Source: Jingweiarchaeum tengchongense (GTDB taxonomy: Archaea > Nanobdellota > Nanobdellia > Jingweiarchaeales > Jingweiarchaeaceae). Taken from it: a stretch of 41,653 nucleotides of DNA. The stretch is from positions 1 to 41,653 of the forward strand of contig JAVZDD010000009.1 of assembly GCA_038874075.1 (NCBI GenBank), given 5' to 3'. Position 1 is the stretch's first letter; every line of letters begins with the position of its first letter. The notes under the pieces were generated by a model. That model made no database searches, had not been told where the DNA came from, and saw nothing but the letters and a program-made list of their open reading frames with translations. Shown here piece by piece: positions 1-7,061 of the stretch. A program made the position numbers and the translations under genes.

Positions 1-1
1 T

Positions 2-277
2 GATTGTAATGATGAAAAATCAGCAGTCGAAATGGCCAAGCAAAAAGCAAGGGAACTAAACAAATCTTTATTGATAAAACAAGAGGTCAATGGAAAGTTT
101 GTAGAGTATGGTGTTGTGTATCCGGGTGGGGAATTTGGAAAAATAACGCAATTTGGAACATTCAAAAACTTACCAATATCTCCAACACAAAAGAAAATAT
201 CAAAGTTGGAAATAAGTCCAAAAACAGAATTCGGACTGTTTCAAAAACTCGCAAAAGATAAAGAGAAAAAGAAATAA
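2..277 (+). CDS. Unknown protein, C-terminal part (cut by left edge)
   Basis: The frame is open from base 2 to a TAA at 275-277 and no stop separates the first internal ATG (32) from the window edge, so this is probably the C-terminal 91 residues of a longer gene. The sequence is lysine-rich with a short glycine/aromatic stretch (VYPGGEFGK) and a charged tail ending in KDKEKKK. I recognise no family. Its stop abuts the stop of the convergent bPH2 gene with no spacer. Whether the true start lies before the window cannot be seen. Confidence 0.6.
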   Translation, partial: DCNDEKSAVEMAKQKARELNKSLLIKQEVNGKFVEYGVVYPGGEFGKITQFGTFKNLPISPTQKKISKLEISPKTEFGLFQKLAKDKEKKK

Positions 278-745
278 TTATTTTGCAACTTTTAAACCAG
301 TTAATAGTGTTAATATCAAACGCTGGAATCTTCCTGGATCCCTCACATTTTTAATTATGAGTTCTGATTCGACTTGCGACGATGCTCTTAGCCGGATATC
401 ACCAAAATCAAAAACGGCTCCCAAAAATCCTTTTTTAATTTCGACATTTTCTATTTTTGAAAATTGTATCCATTCCACTTCTTTTTTGAAAATACCTTTC
501 TCAATTATTACCCTTTGATTTGTTACATAGTAATTTATGAGCTTTCTTTTAAACAAAGCCATTAGACAAAATAAAATCAAAAGGAAAGAAGTGATAAATG
601 AAAAATAAAAATTGATAAAAAAATATCCAAAAAAAGTCAAGAATAATAATATAACAGAAAACCATAATTCCTTAAATACTAAAATTGTTTGTGATTTTTC
701 CAGCAAAATTTTTTCTTGTGGTAATAAATACTCCTCTCTGATCAT
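278..745 (-). CDS. bPH2 (YdbS-like) membrane protein
   Basis: A 155-residue protein. Residues about 28-65 form two closely spaced hydrophobic helices (starting at LWFSVILLFL), followed by the bacterial/archaeal PH-like domain 2 pattern: YYVTNQRVIIEKGIF, then an I-x-N-V-E-I strand, FGDIRL, and a C-terminal helix starting RDPGRFQRLIL. This layout (short N-terminus, two membrane helices, cytoplasmic PH fold) is typical of the family once called DUF304. Biochemical role is unknown for most members. The gene converges with the partial gene on its 3' side. The promoter region (746-809) is very AT-rich. Confidence 0.8.
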   Translation of the reverse strand: MIREEYLLPQEKILLEKSQTILVFKELWFSVILLFLTFFGYFFINFYFSFITSFLLILFCLMALFKRKLINYYVTNQRVIIEKGIFKKEVEWIQFSKIENVEIKKGFLGAVFDFGDIRLRASSQVESELIIKNVRDPGRFQRLILTLLTGLKVAK

Positions 746-809
746 TAGTATAAGATATTAAAATTATAAAATAAATACATTACCATAATTTTACGATGAA
801 TACGAGAAT

Positions 810-1040
810 TTAGCCCTCTAATCTTTCACCAATTGCAAACCTTCTCGCTACTTGTTTTATTTTAATTTTTAATTTTTCTCCTTCCTTCGTGTTTGGGACA
901 AAAATCACGAAACCTTTTATGCGCGTAACTCCATCTCCCTTTTCGCCTATTTCACTAATTGTTACATCGTAGATTTCTCCTTCCTTAACAGGTTTTTCAA
1001 ATTCTTTTCGCATAAACCTTCTTTGTCCAAAGCCATTCAT
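810..1040 (-). CDS. Stand-alone TRAM domain RNA-binding protein
   Basis: A 76-residue protein that is almost entirely one TRAM domain (about residues 15-75): PVKEGEIYDVTISEIGEKGDG, then GFVIFVPNTKEGEKLKIKI and VARRFAIGE. TRAM is an OB-like RNA-binding fold also found in TrmA and MiaB enzymes; small stand-alone archaeal versions act as RNA chaperones in methanogens. The ATG directly follows the TAG stop of the PqqD-like gene (zero spacing), so the two are co-translated. The N-terminus MNGFGQRRFMRKEF is basic, also usual for this family. The RNA target is unknown. Confidence 0.88.
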   Translation of the reverse strand: MNGFGQRRFMRKEFEKPVKEGEIYDVTISEIGEKGDGVTRIKGFVIFVPNTKEGEKLKIKIKQVARRFAIGERLEG

Positions 1041-1322
1041 CTAAATCCACTCTATAAATCCAGTCTCAGTTAATTCGTTCAGAACTGTGGATAAAATCTT
1101 TTTTGCATCTTCAACATTAGTATCTGTATCTTTGCATAACATGATGGCTATCTCTTCAAGCGTTCTCGTACCATCACATATACATAAAAGTGTGTAAACT
1201 GCAGGTGGTATTTCATAGAATTTTTGTTCGTCTAATGTGATGAATATCTTTTCCCCCTGCTTTCCTACCTTGATTCCCTGCTTTGAAATCGGTTTTTTGT
1301 CCACCAATTTTATTACTTCCAT
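1041..1322 (-). CDS. PqqD-like small protein
   Basis: A 93-residue protein with the PqqD winged-helix pattern: a beta-rich N-terminal half ending in FYEIPPAVYTLLCICDGTRT, followed by LEEIA and a C-terminal helix (ILSTVLNELTETGFI). PqqD-type domains bind leader peptides for radical-SAM or other RiPP enzymes (RRE fold), but many archaeal single-domain copies have no known partner, and no radical-SAM gene or precursor peptide is visible here. The gene is first in a two-gene minus-strand operon with the TRAM protein. A dyad (1331-1349) lies just upstream of the start. Family call is fairly firm; function is open. Confidence 0.7.
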   Translation of the reverse strand: MEVIKLVDKKPISKQGIKVGKQGEKIFITLDEQKFYEIPPAVYTLLCICDGTRTLEEIAIMLCKDTDTNVEDAKKILSTVLNELTETGFIEWI

Positions 1323-1330
1323 AGCCTATA

Positions 1331-1349
1331 GAACTAGTGTAACCAGTTC
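1331..1349. promoter_or_regulatory. Dyad upstream of the PqqD-like/TRAM operon
   Basis: The 19-mer GAACTAGTGTAACCAGTTC pairs seven of eight arm positions about a 3-nt centre. It ends 9 nt before the PqqD-like start codon (minus strand). A TATA-like TTTATAAAT at 1376-1384 would place a minus-strand transcription start near 1354, so the dyad would sit at the start of the transcript or act as an operator there. Symmetry is seen; regulation is inferred. Confidence 0.4.
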
Positions 1350-1440
1350 AAGGCCAAAAAAATCTAATAGTTACTTATTTATAAATCTTGTTAAGTTGAA
1401 AATTATTTTGAAATTGACTACTTTAGAGGATAACTAAACA

Positions 1441-1490
1441 TTTATAAATATGTGCGACATATGTCACACTAATATGACAATTGTCACACA
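1441..1490 (+). promoter_or_regulatory. TATA box plus two palindromic operators at the ATPase start
   Basis: TTTATAAATA at 1441-1450 is a strong archaeal TATA box; transcription should start about 1470, next to the ATG at 1474. Two palindromes overlap this point: 1452-1469 (GACATATGTC core, extended by GTG/CAC arms with one mismatch) and 1475-1486 (TGACAATTGTCA, perfect). Both contain TGTCAC-type half sites. Placement just downstream of TATA is typical for archaeal repressors. The symmetry is directly visible; autoregulation is inferred. Confidence 0.6.
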
Positions 1491-2622
1491 AAATTGGTTT
1501 GAAAGATATGGTTTCAAAGCGAATCCATTTACACTTCGGGCTGTTCCTGATGAATGGATTGTTGGATTCGACGATATAATAGAAAAAAGTAGTGAAGTGA
1601 TTAATGCTTGTAGTTCACTTGTGATATACGGCCCAATCGGAAGTGGCAAGACCACCATATTAAGAAAAATCAGTTCATTAAGTGAAAAGGGGCATTATCA
1701 TACGTTATACTTAAATTCAAGCTTGATAAAAAGCAAAGAAGAACTAATAGATGAATTTATAAATACAATTGGAAGGCCTAATGTTTTTGAGCAACTTCGT
1801 GGTCTTACGCCAAAAAAAGTTGGATTGATGGAATATTTCAGATACAAAATTGAAAAGAATAAAATTTGTATTTTATTAGACGAGGCGCAGGACATCGATG
1901 ACAAGGAAATGTTACGTTTTATTAGAACATTTCTCGACAGCATTCCAACATCGTCAATTATAATTGCTAGTTTGCAGAGGCTTGATTTACTTCCAATTTT
2001 TATTGATAGTTTAAGAGACAGGATTGTAAATGAGATTGAATTAAGACCATTAAAAAAAGAAGAAGCATTTCTAATGATCAAGACAAGGATAGAAAATGTT
2101 GGTGGTAGGGGAATAGATCCATTTGAAACAAAAGCACTCGAAGAGATATTTGAATATTCAAAACTCAATCCAAGAACAATACTTGTGCTGTGTGAAAGAG
2201 TCTGTGAGTATGCAGTAAACAAAGGTAAAAAAACAATTGATTCAAATTTAGTTAATGAATTCCTAAAGTCAAAACCGCTAGTAATAAAACCAAGTGTCGT
2301 AAGGGAGCATGTCACAGTAGTGCGACAAGAGGAGAAAAAAGCAAGAGAAACCCCTTCTTTCCTATCAAATCTCTCACCGACAGAATCGAAGTTTATTTTA
2401 GAACTTGTACATGGACCGAGAAGTTCTATAGAAATACAAGAAGCACTACAAAGTAAGCATGGTACAATTGCAAAAATTGCACAGCGATTGATGCTTCGTG
2501 GAAAGGATAAGAAATTGATGATAAAGAAAGGAATAAAATTTCCGTTGATAAAGGCGAGTAAAACTAGACCAGTAATTTATGAATTGTCCCCTGAAATAAA
2601 AAAGTTATTTGCAAAAGAATAG
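1474..2622 (+). CDS. ExeA/TniB-like AAA+ ATPase with C-terminal winged helix
   Basis: The N-terminus WFERYGFKANPF matches the ExeA-type AAA+ start. Walker A is GPIGSGKT (about residues 53-60) and Walker B is ILLDEAQD (about 133-140); a sensor-like strand SSIIIASLQ follows. Residues about 305-382 look like a winged helix-turn-helix (SPTESKFILELVHGP), so the protein probably binds DNA. I start at ATG 1474 rather than the in-frame ATG 1450 because the TATA box at 1441-1450 would place the mRNA start inside the longer reading frame. The gene ends in a hairpin and is followed by a small gene with a strong ribosome binding site. It is not a canonical Orc1/Cdc6. Target and role are unknown. Confidence 0.8.
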   Translation: MTIVTQNWFERYGFKANPFTLRAVPDEWIVGFDDIIEKSSEVINACSSLVIYGPIGSGKTTILRKISSLSEKGHYHTLYLNSSLIKSKEELIDEFINTIGRPNVFEQLRGLTPKKVGLMEYFRYKIEKNKICILLDEAQDIDDKEMLRFIRTFLDSIPTSSIIIASLQRLDLLPIFIDSLRDRIVNEIELRPLKKEEAFLMIKTRIENVGGRGIDPFETKALEEIFEYSKLNPRTILVLCERVCEYAVNKGKKTIDSNLVNEFLKSKPLVIKPSVVREHVTVVRQEEKKARETPSFLSNLSPTESKFILELVHGPRSSIEIQEALQSKHGTIAKIAQRLMLRGKDKKLMIKKGIKFPLIKASKTRPVIYELSPEIKKLFAKE

Positions 2623-2646
2623 GGATAGAAGTTCACTTCTATCCCT
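2621..2646 (+). other. Perfect intercistronic hairpin
   Basis: An 11-bp perfect stem (AGGGATAGAAG pairing with CTTCTATCCCT) closes a 4-nt loop and begins inside the stop codon of the ATPase gene. No T-tract follows; instead the ribosome binding site of the next small gene begins 10 nt later. It is more likely an mRNA-processing or stability element, or partial attenuator, than a classical terminator. Confidence 0.7.
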
Positions 2647-2670
2647 AACCCCTTACGAGGTGATATAAAA

Positions 2671-2823
2671 ATGGAAATGCGATTTTATAAAATTGACGAA
2701 TTTTTAGAAAAATTGGAAAGTGAACCGGAGGAACCAAAGTTAGACGATGGTTCCATTTGGTGGTTAAAGCAGATAAAAAAGAAAAAGATAGAACCAGAAA
2801 TTGATCCGCAAGATGAAAGCTAA
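2671..2823 (+). CDS. Small acidic protein (50 aa), unrecognised
   Basis: An ATG at 2671 opens a 50-codon frame ending in TAA at 2821-2823. A full Shine-Dalgarno GAGGTGAT (2657-2664) sits 6 nt upstream, which strongly supports translation. The product is acidic at the N-terminal half (KIDEFLEKLESEPEEP), then has SIWWLKQIKKKKIEPE, a Trp pair next to a lysine cluster, and an acidic end. No family is recognised. It follows the AAA+ ATPase after a hairpin and may be a co-transcribed partner. Base composition and Glu/Lys content match neighbouring genes. Confidence 0.65.
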   Translation: MEMRFYKIDEFLEKLESEPEEPKLDDGSIWWLKQIKKKKIEPEIDPQDES

Positions 2824-2931
2824 AAAAATTTTAAAGAGAATCAGAAAGTATGCACAAACCTTAATTTATTTTTATTTTTTATTATTTTATGGTTTTTTAT
2901 TGATTAACAGATTCAAGCGCAATTAGAATGA

Positions 2932-2940
2932 TTTATAAAT
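2932..2940 (+). promoter_or_regulatory. TATA box of thioredoxin reductase gene
   Basis: TTTATAAAT is centred 26 nt before the ATG at 2962, the distance from TATA to transcription start in archaea, so the mRNA is probably leaderless. No Shine-Dalgarno is present. Confidence 0.6.
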
Positions 2941-2961
2941 AAAATCTTTTTATGATAAAAA

Positions 2962-3882
2962 ATGAAACATTTTGACATCGTCATAATTGGTGGTGGTCCA
3001 GCAGGCTTAACTGCGGGTATATATGCTGCTAGAAGAGGAGTAAGTGTACTTATCATCACAAAAACAATTGGTGGAAGATGTGCTGAAGCCACAACCATAG
3101 AGAATTATCCTGGTTTTCACAAGATAAATGGGTTCAAACTAGCAAAGAAGATGGAGAAACATGCAAAAAAATCCGGGGTCAGAATACTATACGAGGAAGT
3201 GGTTAATATAAACAAAAATGGTGAGTTTGAGATTTTAACATCAACAAACAAGAGATTTTTTTGCAAGGCGCTCGTAATCGCAACAGGTGCGATAAGTAAA
3301 AGGTTGGATGTAAAAGGAGAATCAGAATTCAAAGGAAGGGGATTAAGTTATTGTGTCGTTTGTGATGGTCCACTATACAAAGACAAAATAGTTGCTGTTG
3401 TGGGTAATAAAAACGAAGCATTACAAGCAACCCTATACCTTGCAGATATTGCTAAGAAAGTGATACTGATTTTTGAACAAGATAAAATCGATGGAGAAGA
3501 ATCATTGCTAAAGAGGGTAAAGGAAAAGAAAAACATTGAAATAATGGATAAAACGAAGATAAAAGAAATCATTGGTGATGAAATCGTCGATGGGATTATA
3601 ATTGAGAGAAACGGGAAGGAAGAGAAGATCGAATTACAAGGTATCTTTGTTGAAATAGGTACAATACCACTTACAGAATTAACATCAAAACTTGGGATAG
3701 AAATGGTTGGGAATTTCATAAAGGTGAATGAGAAACAGGAAACGAATGTAAATGGAATTTTTGCATGTGGTGATGTAACATCAAGATCAGCTTTAAAACA
3801 AGTCGTTATTGCGTGTGCAGAAGGAGCGATAGCTGGGAATTATGCTGCTAATTACGTAAAAAATTTAGGTTCTAAGGATTGA
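2962..3882 (+). CDS. trxB: Thioredoxin reductase-like flavoprotein
   Basis: A 306-residue two-domain flavoprotein of the normal family length. The FAD motif IIGGGPAGLTAG (residues about 8-19), redox pair CVVCDG (C131, C134) and the second FAD motif GIFACGDV near the C-terminus are present. The cofactor-binding domain is unusual: the usual GGGxSA loop reads VVGNKNEA (about 147-154), and the HRR-type NADPH phosphate clamp is absent (VILIFEQDK instead). It may therefore use NADH, F420H2 or ferredoxin, as known for some archaeal members. A thioredoxin gene converges on it with an 11-bp overlap and is the likely substrate. Confidence 0.9.
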   Translation: MKHFDIVIIGGGPAGLTAGIYAARRGVSVLIITKTIGGRCAEATTIENYPGFHKINGFKLAKKMEKHAKKSGVRILYEEVVNINKNGEFEILTSTNKRFFCKALVIATGAISKRLDVKGESEFKGRGLSYCVVCDGPLYKDKIVAVVGNKNEALQATLYLADIAKKVILIFEQDKIDGEESLLKRVKEKKNIEIMDKTKIKEIIGDEIVDGIIIERNGKEEKIELQGIFVEIGTIPLTELTSKLGIEMVGNFIKVNEKQETNVNGIFACGDVTSRSALKQVVIACAEGAIAGNYAANYVKNLGSKD

Positions 3883-4153
3883 TTTGAGACAACGCAGAAT
3901 TTATTGCTTTTTTTAATGTTCTTTCATCAACAACTCCGATGAACTTTTCGACCACTTCTCCATCTTTCTCTATCACAATTGTCGGTACTGCACTTATTTT
4001 GTACTTCCTTGCTTCCTCAACATTTTCATCCACATTTATCTTTTCAACAGTTATTTTTCCTTCAAAGTCTTTTGCTATTTTTTCTATGATTGGTTTTTGG
4101 ACCTGACACGGTCCACACCATTCAGCAAAAAAATCCTTTAAAACAATACTCAT
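3872..4153 (-). CDS. trxA: Thioredoxin
   Basis: A compact 93-residue thioredoxin with the canonical active site WCGPC (about residues 12-16), the Asp-bearing strand VEKINVDEN, the cis-proline AVPTIVI and a C-terminal GVVDERTLKKAI helix. It lacks a signal peptide, so it is cytosolic. The start has a GTGATGAG ribosome binding site. Its 3' end overlaps thioredoxin reductase on the other strand, and the pair likely forms the cytosolic disulfide-reducing system. That system could feed electrons to the CcdA fusion protein at 22261-23367. Confidence 0.93.
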   Translation of the reverse strand: MSIVLKDFFAEWCGPCQVQKPIIEKIAKDFEGKITVEKINVDENVEEARKYKISAVPTIVIEKDGEVVEKFIGVVDERTLKKAINSALSQINP

Positions 4154-4258
4154 CTCTCATCACTTTAATTTTAAAGTTTTCATCATTTTTAAACATTGCT
4201 CAAAATAAATTAATAAGAAATATAAATGTGCATAGATATTAAATAAAAATTGAATAAA

Positions 4259-6241
4259 ATGAAAGCTATCTACATTGATGTAGAAAATCAGAAATATAAA
4301 TCAGAGGAACTTAACGAAAAGATAATAGGTCCTATTGATTTTGCGATATATGTGCATAATAAAAATAAAAGTCACAGAACACACGCTTTTAATCCAAAAA
4401 ATGCTGTCTGCATTGGAATAGGTGCACTTGCTGGTTCAAAAATTCCAGGTACACATAGATTAATCTTCTGCACTAAATCCCCGTTAATTGATGCATTATT
4501 TACAAGTACGCTTGGTGGAGCTGGTATAGAATTTTATGCTGCTGGTTTAGAATTTGTTTCAATTGAAAAAAAAGCAAAGAAACCGACGATTATTATTATA
4601 AGAAACATTAATGACAAGTTTGAAATTTTCTTTGAGACAATAGAAAAAGAAGAACTATTAAAAATTTATAAAGGATACAGGAATGAAATTGGTACATATG
4701 CGTTACAAACATACCTTTTAGAAAAATTCAAGATTTTTTACAAGAGTGGTGATGGGTTTTATAACTTTCGTATCATCACACTTGGTCCTTCCTCTTTAAA
4801 CACTGATATGGGTGCCATAAATTCAATATTGATAAGGAATGGTGAGTTCCAATTTGGATCGGAAGATTGGGCTGGAAGAGGTGGCTTTGGTTCTGTTTTG
4901 CTTAGGGCACATAATGTAATCGGTGTAATTTTCGGCGGTAATTATGATAAGAGGAAGTTTGTAGAGGACTTGAAAGATATTAACGTACTAAACAAAATAT
5001 TCAATGAAATATTTGGAAAAAATTTTATGGACGTCATTAAAGAGGCGACTGAAAAGTATAGATATGAAGAAAAAGTAAAATCTGGTGGTACTTTTGGTGT
5101 TAATATGAGTGAACTTGGTTCATGGTTACCAATGTTCAATTGGAACTCAATATACTTTCCAACATCGCAGAGACAAGCATTGTATGATAAATTCGTAAAG
5201 AACAATTATTTAAAACAGTTCAATGAAACAATCATTGAAACTAAGAATTGGAAAACGTGTGGAGAAGCGTGTCCAGCGGTATGTAAGAAATATAAGGGAA
5301 GAAAAAAGAAGGACTACGAAGCTTATGAGGCAGCCGGTCCAAATTGTGGAATATTTGATCAGGATGCAGCAGAGCTTGCCCAAGAAGGAATAGAAACAAT
5401 GGGATTCGATGCCATAGAATTTGGAAACTTGTGTTCGTTCATACTTGAGTGCCTTTACCGTGGTCTTTTAAAAAAAGAAGAACTTGGCATAACTGAAAAT
5501 GTAAATTTCGATCCTAATAAATTCAAGTTGGAAGACTCATTCGAACATGCAAAAATTGTGCGAAAAATAGCTGAGATTGTTGCATATAGGAAAGGTAAAT
5601 TCGGAAAAATACTCGCCTATGGGATAAGGGTCGCAAGTAGAAAATTCGATGCGATCTTTAATGATAGAACGAAAAAAATTGGAATAAAATTTAAAGACAT
5701 TGCAAATTATATGCCATATGGTAAGGATGGATGTATTGCCCCATGTCAATATTGGGTCCCTGGATTTTACATACCACTACCAATCCAAGGAAAATTTTTG
5801 ACTTATTACGGGCAAGATTTCAATACGCCTGAAAAATTGGGTGAAATAGCAGCTGATAGAGCAGTTAAGGAATTATTCTCAGAGAATACAGGCATATGTC
5901 GATTCCACAGGAAATGGAGTGAAAAGGCAGTAGAGATACTCTTAAAACGTGGATGTGGAATCGATGTGAATTATTATGAGCATTGCAGAAATGCACTCCA
6001 AGAAATTTTAAACTATGATGAAAAGGCGAATGTAGAACCAATTTTTTGGGAAAGTAAAAGAACAATTGATGTAATAAGAACTTATATAAATGAAGTGGAA
6101 AATGTTTTTGGAAAGAATGACGAAACAGAGTACTGGAAAAGAAGATTTGAAGAAAATTATATTGGTGCAGCAATGGAATATTGGGAAAAATTATTAAAAG
6201 GAGTTGACAAAATACTTAATTGGCACAAGTTATGGGTTTAA
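4259..6241 (+). CDS. Aldehyde:ferredoxin oxidoreductase family (tungsten/molybdopterin)
   Basis: A 660-residue member of the AOR family, which oxidises aldehydes to acids with ferredoxin as acceptor. The N-terminal pterin-binding domain includes the WAGRGGFG loop. The [4Fe-4S] ligands appear as C334, C338 and C342 (CGEACPAVC) and distal C547 (GICRFH). Spacing C-x3-C-x3-C differs from the C-x2-C-x3-C of Pyrococcus AOR, so the substrate is uncertain. I use ATG 4259, not the TTG at 4250, because a TATAAAT at 4221-4227 predicts transcription from about 4250. The gene stands alone; DeoC at 33910 would make acetaldehyde, a possible substrate. Confidence 0.88.
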   Translation: MKAIYIDVENQKYKSEELNEKIIGPIDFAIYVHNKNKSHRTHAFNPKNAVCIGIGALAGSKIPGTHRLIFCTKSPLIDALFTSTLGGAGIEFYAAGLEFVSIEKKAKKPTIIIIRNINDKFEIFFETIEKEELLKIYKGYRNEIGTYALQTYLLEKFKIFYKSGDGFYNFRIITLGPSSLNTDMGAINSILIRNGEFQFGSEDWAGRGGFGSVLLRAHNVIGVIFGGNYDKRKFVEDLKDINVLNKIFNEIFGKNFMDVIKEATEKYRYEEKVKSGGTFGVNMSELGSWLPMFNWNSIYFPTSQRQALYDKFVKNNYLKQFNETIIETKNWKTCGEACPAVCKKYKGRKKKDYEAYEAAGPNCGIFDQDAAELAQEGIETMGFDAIEFGNLCSFILECLYRGLLKKEELGITENVNFDPNKFKLEDSFEHAKIVRKIAEIVAYRKGKFGKILAYGIRVASRKFDAIFNDRTKKIGIKFKDIANYMPYGKDGCIAPCQYWVPGFYIPLPIQGKFLTYYGQDFNTPEKLGEIAADRAVKELFSENTGICRFHRKWSEKAVEILLKRGCGIDVNYYEHCRNALQEILNYDEKANVEPIFWESKRTIDVIRTYINEVENVFGKNDETEYWKRRFEENYIGAAMEYWEKLLKGVDKILNWHKLWV

Positions 6242-7018
6242 TTATTTTAGATATTTTATGAACCATCTTAAACTTAATTCAACTGCTTCTTTGCTACTTT
6301 CTTGATCATGAAATCCATGCTCTGCCCCCTTTATAATTCTCAAGCTTTTTATTCCATTTATTTTTCTGAACAATTCTCTGGAATTTTTGATATCTACAGT
6401 TGTATCCCTATCACCATGGAGAATTAGTGTTGGACATTTAATTTTTTCAGCTGCAGAAAGTGCATCTAGTGTTTGTATCTCTTCCCAAAACTTCTCTCTA
6501 ATTTTAAAAATCTTTTTTTGTTTATAGAAAAAAACAGATTTTTTACTTTTCATCTCATCTATCCAATCTACACCAATTTTTTTCCTTAGGTATCGATCAA
6601 GAAATTCCTTTGTTTTAGAAATTGGATTCCATAGGACAAGCATTTTGATCCTTTCATTATATCCTAAAATTGAGATTAATCCACCAAAACTTGCACCCAG
6701 GATACCAAGTTTTTTCTTGTTCATTTTTTGTTTGAGTATAAATTTAATCGATGCTCTCAAGTCGCTTAATTTATCCTCAATCATCATGTTCTCAAATTCT
6801 CCTTCGCTCTCACCACATCCTCTAAAATCAAATCTTAGAACGATGAAGCCATTTCTACAAAATTCTTTTGCAGCTTTGACAAATACACCACTCTCATCTT
6901 TATCAACAGTGAATCCATGCACCATTATTATGCCTGGTGGGTTTCTCTCGTTGGGAATATGTAGAACACCTACAATTTCTTCTCCTTTATTTACGAACCT
7001 GACTTTATTTTGTCTCAT
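6242..7018 (-). CDS. Alpha/beta hydrolase (esterase/acyl-peptidase-like)
   Basis: A 258-residue alpha/beta hydrolase. The oxyanion region VHGFTVDKD, nucleophile elbow GASFGG (catalytic Ser), acid site HGDRDTTV (Asp) and catalytic His in EHGFHD are all present and in order. It resembles the serine aminopeptidase S33/dienelactone hydrolase-like group of cytosolic esterases; no signal peptide is seen. The substrate cannot be deduced. I choose ATG 7018 over a TTG at 7027. It follows egsA by 43 nt on the same strand and may belong to the same transcript. Its stop abuts that of the AOR gene. Confidence 0.85.
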   Translation of the reverse strand: MRQNKVRFVNKGEEIVGVLHIPNERNPPGIIMVHGFTVDKDESGVFVKAAKEFCRNGFIVLRFDFRGCGESEGEFENMMIEDKLSDLRASIKFILKQKMNKKKLGILGASFGGLISILGYNERIKMLVLWNPISKTKEFLDRYLRKKIGVDWIDEMKSKKSVFFYKQKKIFKIREKFWEEIQTLDALSAAEKIKCPTLILHGDRDTTVDIKNSRELFRKINGIKSLRIIKGAEHGFHDQESSKEAVELSLRWFIKYLK

Positions 7019-7061
7019 TTTAATCAAATTTTATGAATGAGGATAAATTTGTTGTTTTGGT

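Noticed and set aside
1331..1360. tRNA-like fragment (GTTCAAGG) as a possible attachment site
   Set aside because: The AGTTCAAGG string is part of a dyad; no acceptor or anticodon stem can be drawn.
1237..1437. Plus-strand 66-codon frame over the PqqD-like gene
   Set aside because: Antisense to a gene with clear family features; no promoter or ribosome binding site; odd composition.
1698..2315. Long minus-strand frame (205 codons) inside the ATPase gene
   Set aside because: Shadow of the real gene, which has Walker A and B motifs; antisense product is Ser/Leu rich without motifs.
2621..2646. Hairpin as a Rho-independent terminator
   Set aside because: No T-tract follows, and a Shine-Dalgarno and gene start come directly after it.
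3348..3719. Minus-strand frame (123 codons) in thioredoxin reductase
   Set aside because: Shadow frame opposite intact flavoprotein motifs.
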